Part shown: piece after piece, positions 42,920 through 50,254 of the stretch
Numbering within the stretch: position 1 is the first letter of the stretch
How the letters are laid out: every line of letters begins with the position of its first letter
Assembly: GCA_002698425.1 (NCBI GenBank)
Contig: NZXU01000023.1
Location: 34,085-98,084 of the forward strand
Reading direction: 5' to 3'
DNA: 64,000 nt
Source of the DNA: Ahrensia sp.
GTDB taxonomy: Bacteria; Pseudomonadota; Alphaproteobacteria; Rhizobiales; Rhizobiaceae
The notes under the pieces: generated by a model
What the model was told of the DNA's origin: nothing
Databases searched by the model: none
The model's input: only the letters and a program-made list of their open reading frames with translations
Translations under genes and position numbers: made by a program

Positions 42920-43528
42920 TCAATTGTGCTCGCTCGGACCCATGATGACGATACCCTCGGTCTCCTCGACATGGCGCACGAAGATGTACTTGTCCTCGCG
43001 CCCGTCCGAATGCTTGCGCTTGATGTCCGGCTGGACCGTGCCGGCGACCTTGGCGACGACGACATAGGGTTTTTCCGCGGCAAGCCCGACCGCGCAATGG
43101 CTTTCGAACTCTTCCAGCGTGCGGGCGGTGAAGGCCTTCTGGACGCCGGCGCCCCGCGCGATCGCGGCGATGTCGACACGGCCGCTGGCGGTATGTGTCG
43201 GCGGCCCGCCGATCGACTGGTAGCATTCATTGTCCCAGACGACGACAAACAGGTTCTTCGGCTGTTCGTTGCCGAGCGTCGCGAGGATGCCGAGATTGAA
43301 CATCATGCCGCCATCCGTATCGAGCGAGACGATGCGGCGGTGCGGCAGGCCGGCGGCGAGCCCGAAGGCCTGGGGCGTGACGCAGCCGAGCTGCTGCTGG
43401 AACAGGCTCGCCTCGCGCATGTGCGGCGCGGCGTTGTACCATTCGTCGACGCTGGCGCCGAGCGACAGGATCACCAATTCGTCCTTCAGGTGCTTTGCGA
43501 GAGCGGCCATGCAATCGTAGCGTTTCAT
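42920..43528 (-). CDS. ThDP-dependent decarboxylase, cofactor-binding subunit (sulfopyruvate/phosphonopyruvate decarboxylase beta-like)
   Basis: Protein of 202 residues carrying only the C-terminal pyrophosphate-binding domain. The motif is LDTDGGMMFNLGILATLGNEQPKNLFVVVWDNECYQSIGG, i.e. GDG-like TDGG and the following N of the ThDP site. Its partner domain is the preceding gene, overlapping by 4 bp. Together they form a split 2-oxoacid decarboxylase of the ComDE type. The substrate is unknown; sulfopyruvate is the family namesake, but no sulfonate genes are nearby. Confidence 0.87.
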   Translation of the reverse strand: MKRYDCMAALAKHLKDELVILSLGASVDEWYNAAPHMREASLFQQQLGCVTPQAFGLAAGLPHRRIVSLDTDGGMMFNLGILATLGNEQPKNLFVVVWDNECYQSIGGPPTHTASGRVDIAAIARGAGVQKAFTARTLEEFESHCAVGLAAEKPYVVVAKVAGTVQPDIKRKHSDGREDKYIFVRHVEETEGIVIMGPSEHN

Positions 43529-44025
43529 CGGACGATACTCCCGGAAAGGGCGACCGCCGTGTGGTAGTAGCTGGAATAGGCCAGTTCGTAGGCGTCGACG
43601 ATGGCCTGTTCGATCCGCTCCTCCTCGCGCTCCACCGCATAGGGGATGCGCAGGGCCTTGAGCACCGGCTCCATGGTGATGCCGTGCGGCACCGCCCACC
43701 AGTTGTTCTCGCCCATGTCACCGCGATAGCTCATCAGCATGATGACGGGGATGCCGGCGCCGAGCCCCATGCGCGCGAGCGGCTCGACCGAGGCGCGCAG
43801 GCCGGAATTCTCCATAACCAGCGCGGCGCGCTTGCCGGAGAGAAACACCCCGCCGCAGATCGCCGCGCCTTCGCCTTCGTTCGTCACCCGGATGGTGCGA
43901 ATATCGGGGTCCGCATCCAGCGCCGGATAAAGCTCCTTGAACAGGGAATCGGGCAGATAGCAGACGATGGACACGCCGGCCCGCTTCAGCCCCCTGATCA
44001 CCGCGTCGACCGCGCCTTGCTTCAT
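43525..44025 (-). CDS. ThDP-dependent decarboxylase, N-terminal subunit (alpha-like)
   Basis: Protein of 166 residues carrying the N-terminal ThDP (PYR) domain. The catalytic Glu lies in RVTNEGEGAAICGGVFLSGKRAALVMENSG, the pattern of sulfopyruvate and phosphonopyruvate decarboxylases. It is the first gene of the long minus-strand operon after a 198-bp gap behind the LysR gene. The active site would form at the interface with the next gene's product. Confidence 0.87.
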   Translation of the reverse strand: MKQGAVDAVIRGLKRAGVSIVCYLPDSLFKELYPALDADPDIRTIRVTNEGEGAAICGGVFLSGKRAALVMENSGLRASVEPLARMGLGAGIPVIMLMSYRGDMGENNWWAVPHGITMEPVLKALRIPYAVEREEERIEQAIVDAYELAYSSYYHTAVALSGSIVR

Positions 44026-44157
44026 GGTAATCTGTCTCCGGTCATCGTGTGCGGTGGCCTTGTCCTGAGAGGGGTGATCGCGGTTTTTTCAACGAACGCA
44101 GCGGTTTTCATCGTCCCGCGCGCCCGGTGCGGTGCCAGTGTCGCAAGCCGAACTTGT

Positions 44158-44181
44158 TTCGAATAGGCGGTAATTTTCGAA
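44158..44181. promoter_or_regulatory. paired TTCGAA palindromes, possible LysR-type site
   Basis: TTCGAA at 44158-44163 and again at 44176-44181, 18 bp apart start to start, in the 198-bp gap between the LysR gene and the split ThDP decarboxylase gene. The region is AT-richer than its surroundings. No other signal recognised in this gap. Confidence 0.3.
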
Positions 44182-44223
44182 GAAGCTGTTGCGCTGGAGG
44201 CATCATCTTCGCTTCTCCGCCCG

Positions 44224-45141
44224 TCACTTCAACTGCTCGAAACGCTGGGCGAGGCTCGTCGCGAAGGCCGACGCCGCATCGGATATCTCGGCTTTCGCGC
44301 GCGACATCAGCATCAGGCGGCGCGGCTGCAGTTTCGGATCGCGCAGCGGGATGAAAATCAGCTCGCCGTTCCCGATCTCCCGTTCGACGCCGACCCGCGT
44401 CTGCATGATGTTGCCCAGCCCGCGTCTGGCGAGGTCGATCATCAGGCCGATCGAATTGGTGCGGGTGCGGCGCGAGAACTCCACCATTGAGCCGGAAAAG
44501 AGCTCTTCCACCGACATCGAAAGGGAAAGGCTGGTGTCCGACAGGATGATGCGCTCGCCGGAGATGTCGAAGGCGCGTAGCTCGTCTCGGGCAGCGAGAT
44601 GGCTGTCGGGCGGCACGATCAGGCCGAGCGGCAGCTGCACGGCCGCCAGCTTGCGCGCGTTGCGCGGTACCCGCACGTCGAAGGCGATCGCCAGGTCGCA
44701 ACTGCCGTCGCTTATCGCGATCGCGGTTTCCTGCGACGTCGTCACCCGGACGTCGACGGTAATTTCGGGATGCCGTTCCCAGAATTCCTCCAGCGCCTCG
44801 GGCAGGATCCCGCGCGCGACACTCTCGATCACGGCCACGGTCACTGTTCCGCGGCGCAGCCCGCTCAGATCATTGATCTCCGTGACCGCGCGGTTCAGGT
44901 CCACATAGCTTTCGCGCACATGGTAGAGCAGCAATTCGCCGGCGCTGGTCAGGCGAAGGCGCTGGCGCACCCGCTCGAAAAGCGGCGTGTCCAGTTCCTC
45001 TTCGAGCTGCTTGATAACGCGGCTGATTGAGGAGGGCGCAACGTTGAGCGCCTTGGAGGCCTGCCGGATCGAGCCCAGCCGCGCCACCAGCTGGAAATAA
45101 TGCGTCCGGGTCGCGATCAGCCCGAGACGGTAGGGATCCAT
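44224..45141 (-). CDS. LysR-family transcriptional regulator
   Basis: LTTR of 305 residues. The N-terminal helix-turn-helix is GSIRQASKALNVAPSSISRVIKQLEEELDTPLFERV, followed by a linker helix and a two-lobe ligand-binding domain. The ATG overlaps the adenine deaminase stop (TGATG), so it is translated with that gene, and it lies upstream of the GMC/Mo hydroxylase operon. It is the only regulator inside the purine island and its likely controller, perhaps sensing a purine. A long upstream in-frame extension is a shadow of the adenine deaminase gene. Confidence 0.92.
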   Translation of the reverse strand: MDPYRLGLIATRTHYFQLVARLGSIRQASKALNVAPSSISRVIKQLEEELDTPLFERVRQRLRLTSAGELLLYHVRESYVDLNRAVTEINDLSGLRRGTVTVAVIESVARGILPEALEEFWERHPEITVDVRVTTSQETAIAISDGSCDLAIAFDVRVPRNARKLAAVQLPLGLIVPPDSHLAARDELRAFDISGERIILSDTSLSLSMSVEELFSGSMVEFSRRTRTNSIGLMIDLARRGLGNIMQTRVGVEREIGNGELIFIPLRDPKLQPRRLMLMSRAKAEISDAASAFATSLAQRFEQLK

Positions 45142-46943
45142 CAGGCGGTCTCGAGCAGGGGAACGGTTTCCATTTCCGGCACCAGAACGAGGCCCTTGTC
45201 GGTGATCCGGATTTCCGGGATCACCGAGAGCGGGATCAGGTTGAAACCCATATAGGGAATGGTGCAGCCGGCCTTTTCCCATTCGACCTTCAGCGCCTTG
45301 ACCTCTTCGGCCACCTCATGGACGCGCTTGTCGGAAAGCAGCCCGGCGATTGGAAGCGGGACCATGGCCGTGACCTTCCCGTCCATGACGACGCAGACGC
45401 CCCCCTGGCATTCCGCGATGGCGTCCAGCGCGACCTGCATATCGGTCTCGTCGGTGCCGGCGATGATGATGTTGTGGCTGTCATGGCCCACCGACGAGGC
45501 GACGGCGCCCTTTTTCAGGTTGAAATTGGAGAGGAGCCCATGGGCGACATTGCCGTCCGACTTGCCGTGCCGCTCGACGACGGTGACGAAGCACAGTCCG
45601 TGCCGGTCGAAATGGTCCTGCCAGTCATTGGCGGGTTCGAGCACGATCTTCTCATGCGGCAGGGTGATGCCGGGGAGTTCGGTGCGGATGGCGTGAGCCA
45701 CCATCTTCTGCGCCGGCAGTTCCGGGACGAGTTTCACTTGCTTGGGCAGTTTCACGGTCGAATATGCCGCCTGCGGATAGCGATAGGGCTCGGAGAGCGC
45801 CGCATCGAGAACCGGCGTTATCTTGCGTTCCTCGACCATCAGCTCGCCGCCATACCAGGTGTTGACCGGCTTCAATTCGTCGTCGAGCAGCACGAGGTCG
45901 GCGCGGCGTCCGCCGCCAAGGCCGCCGATCTCGTCGCCCATGCCGAAACGCGTCGCGCCGTGCAGCGACCCCATCGACCAGGCCTGCTCCGGTTTCATGC
46001 CTGCCCGGATCGCCTCGCGCGCCACCCAGTCCATGCCGAACACCAGGAGGTCGTCGGCATCCCGGTCGTCCGTGCAGACAGCGATTCGCTTGTGCGAGGC
46101 GCCGAGCTCGGTGATCGTCTTGATCGCCTCGGGCAGGCTGTGCCACGGCGTGGTCGGCGGCCCGCCGCGCAAGAACAGCCAGATGCCGGATTCCAGAAGG
46201 TCGTCGGCGATCTCCCTGTCGATCGCCTCATGCGTATCGGTCACGCCGGAGGCGGCGTAGGCGGCGACGAATTCCCGGCCGTAGACATGGCCCGAGACCG
46301 GACGGCCGCGCTCCAGCGCCGCGGCGATGATGGCGTGGCTGCGCGCGTCTCCCATCGCAACGGGTACGAAATCCATCTTTTCGCCGAGCGCCACGGCTTC
46401 GGGCCACTTGTCGAACAGGGCAGCGATCTTTTCCGGCGTCAGGTCACCGCCGGCCGTTTCGAGTTCCGGCGACGTGGCGGGGACGGTGCTCGGCACGGTC
46501 AGGAAGATGGAAAGCGGCGCCTGCCGGGCATCCTCCAGCATCGCCTCGACGCCTGCGACGTCCATGACGTTGCCGATCTCGTGGCTGTCGCAGAAGATCG
46601 TCGTCGTGCCGTTGAGCAGCGCGGCCTCGGCATAAGCGCAGGCCGTGATCATCGAGGACTCGATATGGATATGCGGATCGACGAGGCCGGGCGCCAGGAT
46701 CGCGCCGCCCGCATCGTAGCGCTGCGCCGCGCCGCCCTTGTAGGTGCCGGCCGGTTTCATCGCGGCGATGCGGCCCCCGGCGATCCAGATCTCCCTGTTG
46801 TCGAGGATGCGCTCCGAGTAGGTCGAGAGCGCACGCGCGCCGGTGATCACGAGCTCCGGCGCCGCCCGCCCGGAAGCCACGTCGGCGAGCCTCCGCGTCA
46901 TGGTGGAGAGGGGAGCAACGGAAAAGCGGGTGATCTTGCGCAT
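45141..46943 (-). CDS. ade: adenine deaminase
   Basis: Amidohydrolase of 600 residues that converts adenine to hypoxanthine and ammonia. The metal site [42 protein letters not shown] is diagnostic of Ade-type enzymes, with [10 protein letters not shown] and [12 protein letters not shown] further on and the C-terminal [17 protein letters not shown]. The start at 46943 is 13 bp after the GST gene stop. It belongs to the operon acylphosphatase-like, Rieske, GST, Ade, LysR, so adenine release is linked genetically to the split oxygenase's Rieske protein. Confidence 0.94.
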   Translation of the reverse strand: MRKITRFSVAPLSTMTRRLADVASGRAAPELVITGARALSTYSERILDNREIWIAGGRIAAMKPAGTYKGGAAQRYDAGGAILAPGLVDPHIHIESSMITACAYAEAALLNGTTTIFCDSHEIGNVMDVAGVEAMLEDARQAPLSIFLTVPSTVPATSPELETAGGDLTPEKIAALFDKWPEAVALGEKMDFVPVAMGDARSHAIIAAALERGRPVSGHVYGREFVAAYAASGVTDTHEAIDREIADDLLESGIWLFLRGGPPTTPWHSLPEAIKTITELGASHKRIAVCTDDRDADDLLVFGMDWVAREAIRAGMKPEQAWSMGSLHGATRFGMGDEIGGLGGGRRADLVLLDDELKPVNTWYGGELMVEERKITPVLDAALSEPYRYPQAAYSTVKLPKQVKLVPELPAQKMVAHAIRTELPGITLPHEKIVLEPANDWQDHFDRHGLCFVTVVERHGKSDGNVAHGLLSNFNLKKGAVASSVGHDSHNIIIAGTDETDMQVALDAIAECQGGVCVVMDGKVTAMVPLPIAGLLSDKRVHEVAEEVKALKVEWEKAGCTIPYMGFNLIPLSVIPEIRITDKGLVLVPEMETVPLLETA

Positions 46944-46956
46944 CGGAATGCCTCTC

Positions 46957-47589
46957 TCAGTGATATTCGGGAATGCCCGGCATGGTGATGAAACCGTCGA
47001 TCTTGCGCACCGCCCGGGCCCACCGCCTGAGCGCCGGAAAGGCGTCATGGTCGACATTGTAGTCGCGGCTGAGCGCGAAGGACGGGAAGAGGGCGATATC
47101 GGCGATCGTGGGTTCCGCGCCCGCGAAATACTCGAAGCCGTCGAAATGCTGCCGGGTCATGTGATCGTCCATGGCGCGCAACGCCTCGCGGGCGGCCAGG
47201 CGGAGCGCGTCGATGTCGCCGGGTGCGTCCATCATCGCCGTCGAGCGCGCCTGGACGGCGGCGTCGAGTTCGCGTGCGGAAAAGGCGAGCCACATCATGA
47301 CGCGGCCGAACGCGTCCGGATCCTTGGGCAGGAAGCCGCCCTTTGGATCGCGCGTCTGCGCCAGCCAGGCAAGGATCGCTTCGGCTTCGTAGAGGACAAG
47401 ATCGTCCTGCTTGACGACCGGCAGGGCGCCGAACGGGCTCATCGCGAGGATCGCGGGCGACAGGTTCTCCTTGCCGGGCATCACGTCGACCGCGACCTGG
47501 TCCGCTTCGACGCCGAGACAGGACAGAAGCAGCCTGACCTTGTAGCAGTTTTCGTCGAGGTCGTAATTGTACAGCGTCAGCGCACTCAT
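46957..47589 (-). CDS. glutathione S-transferase-like protein, possible NdmE-like scaffold
   Basis: GST-fold protein of 210 residues. The N-terminal thioredoxin-like domain has [21 protein letters not shown], and SPFGALPVV has the cis-proline. The usual glutathione-binding ES-x-AI motif reads EAEAI, so the Ser that contacts glutathione is replaced by Ala. It overlaps the Rieske protein gene by 4 bp. In the caffeine pathway of Pseudomonas putida CBB5 a GST-like protein, NdmE, holds a Rieske-less oxygenase and a Rieske-bearing partner together; the same neighbours here suggest a structural role. A catalytic GST remains possible. Confidence 0.85.
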   Translation of the reverse strand: MSALTLYNYDLDENCYKVRLLLSCLGVEADQVAVDVMPGKENLSPAILAMSPFGALPVVKQDDLVLYEAEAILAWLAQTRDPKGGFLPKDPDAFGRVMMWLAFSARELDAAVQARSTAMMDAPGDIDALRLAAREALRAMDDHMTRQHFDGFEYFAGAEPTIADIALFPSFALSRDYNVDHDAFPALRRWARAVRKIDGFITMPGIPEYH

Positions 47590-48284
47590 GCCGCGATCTC
47601 CCCGATCTTCTCGTTGGCCGCTGCTTCTTCGGCGTCACGGCGCAATTGCTCCGCCCAAAACGCGAGGCGTTTCATCTGGTCGTTGGACGGATTGCCCGCT
47701 GCGACGATGTGCAATGCCGCCTCCCGCTCCGCGACGGGCTGAATGCCGGCAATCAGCGTGACGTCGCCGAGACGGATCTCGATAATGCGCCCTTCGGTCG
47801 CCTTCACCTCCGGGGCGATCCCGTCCAGCGGGGTGAACGGTACGCGCTCGACGAGCAGCGCCGCGGGGCAATCGGCGAAAACCGTCCGCAGCGGCGTAAT
47901 GTCGCCGGGCAGGTCCGGATGAGGCGCCGCGTCTTCGCCCTCGGCGTAGAAATTTCCCCACACCATTCCGCCCGCCTCGGCGACGCCGAAGGTCGGAACC
48001 TTGATCGTCTTGGGCACGTCCAGATCCGGATGGGCCGGGATGTAGCGGCACTGGCCGGCGGTATCGTACTGCCAGCCATGATAGAGGCAGGCGATGTGAT
48101 CGCCGCGCACGAAACCGAAGCTCATCTTCATGCCCCGGTGCGGGCAGCGGTCTTCCCACACATGCGCCGCGCCCTTGTCGTCGCGCCAGGCGACGATTTC
48201 CTTGCCTTCGACACGCGTGCCCGCCGACGTGCCGGGCGCGATGTCCCGCGCAAGTACAAGCGGGTACCAGCCTTGCAGACTCAT
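47586..48284 (-). CDS. stand-alone Rieske domain protein of a split oxygenase
   Basis: Protein of 232 residues whose first 130 resemble the Rieske domain of a ring-hydroxylating or demethylating oxygenase. Cluster ligands are C47-x-H49 (CPHRGMKMSFG) and C66-x2-H69 (CLYHGWQYDTAGQC). The rest (about 130-232) has no catalytic iron motif such as D-x2-H-x4-H; the length is about 60% of a whole oxygenase. It therefore complements the two Rieske-less proteins at 39104 and 55260. It overlaps the GST gene and the acylphosphatase-like gene by 4 bp each. Nothing here shows which reductase feeds it. Confidence 0.88.
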   Translation of the reverse strand: MSLQGWYPLVLARDIAPGTSAGTRVEGKEIVAWRDDKGAAHVWEDRCPHRGMKMSFGFVRGDHIACLYHGWQYDTAGQCRYIPAHPDLDVPKTIKVPTFGVAEAGGMVWGNFYAEGEDAAPHPDLPGDITPLRTVFADCPAALLVERVPFTPLDGIAPEVKATEGRIIEIRLGDVTLIAGIQPVAEREAALHIVAAGNPSNDQMKRLAFWAEQLRRDAEEAAANEKIGEIAA

Positions 48285-48562
48285 TGTCCCATCCTCTCGT
48301 TTCTGGATTCGAAGATTGCCGGAGACGCCGGTGCGCGTTCGACGTCGAGCACGATGCAGTCATACGGCCCGAGGCTGCATGCCATGTCGAAAGCGTCGAC
48401 CAGGTCGGCTTGGCCGTCGACGGCGACCGCGACGGAATTGTCGTCGCTTGCGAGCAGGGCGAGCGGCAGATCCAGCCGCGCCGCCCGATGACGTGCGAAA
48501 GCGATGAAGCTGTCGGGAACGATCTTTCCCGTGAATGTGAAAATGACGCTCTCGCGTTTCAC
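48281..48562 (-). CDS. small acylphosphatase-like protein lacking catalytic residues
   Basis: Protein of 93 residues beginning with GTG at 48562. The pattern VIFTFTGKIVPDSFIAFARHRAARLDLPLALLASDDNSVAVAVDGQ aligns by eye with the ferredoxin-like fold of acylphosphatases, but the catalytic Arg of the FR motif is Ile and the catalytic Asn is absent, so activity is doubtful. It is the first gene of the Rieske/GST/Ade operon and overlaps the Rieske gene by 4 bp. A binding or regulatory function is possible. A longer start at 48613 lacks support. Confidence 0.65.
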   Translation of the reverse strand: MKRESVIFTFTGKIVPDSFIAFARHRAARLDLPLALLASDDNSVAVAVDGQADLVDAFDMACSLGPYDCIVLDVERAPASPAIFESRNERMGQ

Positions 48563-49044
48563 CCGCCGACCTTTTCCCAAACCGTGCCGCCCGTTTTGCA
48601 GGCGACTGCACAAAAAATATACAGCGCCTGAAAACTAAGCAATTTTACAGCGCAGCAGTTGATAGGGCGGTTCTTTTCAGGGTGTCAAGTGTTGTGTTCA
48701 GGGCATCATCGTCATCGAGAAATTCGCACTATTCAGAACAACTCCTTTTTGGAACGGTTCTGCCGATGGCTGGTGTCAGGTTGGAAAAAAGCGGAAAAAA
48801 GCCCGGTTTTCCGGCATTTCTCGCTCTTTCTCGGATCGTCCCTGGGGGAGGCTCGCGAGCTCTGAGTGCGAATGTTGGTGCGCTGCAGCAGGTATTTGCC
48901 GTCGCGTCCCGGGCCGCCTGCCGTGAATCCGTCAATTGGCATGGATCATGCTCCATCTGATCCGGCGGTCATCCGGCCCAGATGCCGACAGAACCAAAGT
49001 CCGCTGCCCTCACGGGCGCATCTTCGACGAAAAGGGAAACAAAC
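48563..49044. other. 482-bp divergent regulatory region of the purine island
   Basis: No convincing gene. It separates the acylphosphatase/Rieske/Ade operon (minus) from the BMP importer/8-oxoguanine deaminase operon (plus). It contains a direct repeat GGAAAAAAGC at 48783-48802 and a sigma54-like sequence at 48937. I found no TTAG-N4-CTAA or GTAAG-N5-CTTAC site here. Confidence 0.7.
48937..48952 (+). promoter_or_regulatory. possible sigma54 (-24/-12) promoter of the nucleoside importer operon
   Basis: TGGCATGGATCATGCT matches TGGCACG-N4-TTGCW at most positions, with GG and GC ten bases apart. It lies 93 bp upstream of the ATG of the BMP protein. No sigma54 activator is encoded in the window, so this is tentative. 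Confidence 0.3.
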
Positions 49045-50166
49045 ATGTATAGCATTCGGAATCTCTCGCGGCGCGGGTTCCTCAACATGAGCGCTGCTGC
49101 CGGCTCTTCGTTGCTGCTGCCGACAGGGCTGGCCTCGCAGGCGCGCGCTGCGGAACCGCTTCCGGCCATTCCGGAAGAAGAACTGGTGATCGGGTTCGGT
49201 CACGTCGGTCCGATCACGGATGAAGGCTGGACATGGTCGCATCACCAGGGCCTTCTCGCCATCCAGGAAGCGTTCCCGAAGATCCCCAAGATCCTCGAAG
49301 TTGAAAACGTTCCCTATTCGGCCGACGCGACGCGCACCTATCGCCAGTTCGTTTCGGAAGGCGCGAAGATGATCTTCGACACGTCGTCGACTGGCGACTT
49401 CCTGCACCAGGTCGTCAAGCGTGCTCCGGACGTCGCATTCATGGAATGCAACGGCCATGCCCTGATGGACAATCTCGCCTGGTACTATGTGGCGCACTGG
49501 TATCCGACCTATGTGATCGGCGTCGCCGCCGGCCATCTCTCGAAGACCGGCAAGCTCGGCTATGTCGCATCCTTCCCGGTCGCTTCGGTCTACGCCTCGA
49601 CCAACGCCTTCCTGATGGGCGCTCGTACGGTCAATCCGGATGCGACGCTGCAGACCATCGTCATCAACTCGTGGTTCGACCCGCAGGCGGCCACGCAGGC
49701 GGGCACCGCTCTGATCGACAATGGCTGCGACTTCCTGTTCGGCATCATGGATGAAGCCGGCTACCTGCAGGTCGCCGAAAAGCGCGGTGTCTGGGCAGCC
49801 ATGTGGAATACCGACATCCGCCGATACGGACCGAATTCCTACGTCTCCTCGGTCATTCTCGACTGGAAGGCTTTCTACGTCGATCAGGTCAGGAAGCGCA
49901 TCGAGGGCACCTGGGGATCGGGCGAACACCTTCTGCCGATGGCCGGTGGTATTGACCGTGACACATGGGGCCAGAACGTGCCGGCCGAGGTTGGCGCAGC
50001 AGCTGACGAGGTACGCGAGAAAATCCTCGGCGGCTGGTCGCCCTTTACGGGCGAACTCAAGGACAAGGACGGCAACGTCCGTGTCGAGGCAGGCCAGAAG
50101 ATGACCGAGTTGGAACTCTACAACTGGGATTGGTCCGTCGAGGGCGTGACCGGCCTGGACGGCTGA
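49045..50166 (+). CDS. BMP-family (PnrA-like) nucleoside-binding ABC transporter protein with Tat-like signal
   Basis: Binding protein of 373 residues of the BMP/PnrA family, whose known members bind purine nucleosides. The N-terminus shows a twin-arginine motif SRRGFLN at about residues 9-15, a hydrophobic stretch and a cleavage site near ARAAE, rather than the lipobox usual in the family. Family features include GHVGPITDEGWTWSHHQGL and FDTSSTGDFLHQVVKRAPDVAFMECNGH. It heads the importer operon; a strong hairpin follows its stop. It would deliver a purine nucleoside or base to the ABC subunits downstream. Confidence 0.9.
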   Translation: MYSIRNLSRRGFLNMSAAAGSSLLLPTGLASQARAAEPLPAIPEEELVIGFGHVGPITDEGWTWSHHQGLLAIQEAFPKIPKILEVENVPYSADATRTYRQFVSEGAKMIFDTSSTGDFLHQVVKRAPDVAFMECNGHALMDNLAWYYVAHWYPTYVIGVAAGHLSKTGKLGYVASFPVASVYASTNAFLMGARTVNPDATLQTIVINSWFDPQAATQAGTALIDNGCDFLFGIMDEAGYLQVAEKRGVWAAMWNTDIRRYGPNSYVSSVILDWKAFYVDQVRKRIEGTWGSGEHLLPMAGGIDRDTWGQNVPAEVGAAADEVREKILGGWSPFTGELKDKDGNVRVEAGQKMTELELYNWDWSVEGVTGLDG

Positions 50167-50179
50167 CGAAAAACGCAAC

Positions 50180-50212
50180 TCGACCGGGCGGCCGAACGCG
50201 CCGCCCGGTCGA
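50180..50212. other. intercistronic hairpin after the BMP binding protein gene
   Basis: Perfect 13-bp stem TCGACCGGGCGGC/GCCGCCCGGTCGA with a 7-nt loop. No long U-run. Probably stabilises the binding protein message or lowers read-through into the ABC subunits, like the hairpin at 10567. Confidence 0.65.
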
Positions 50213-50254
50213 TATCTTTCCCTCCCGAATTACACCTGTGTCAGCTCCCTGCCG

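Noticed and set aside
48783..48802. Direct repeat GGAAAAAAGC x2, considered as an iteron or repeat element
   Set aside because: Only two copies of 10 bp with no wider structure; not an origin or array.
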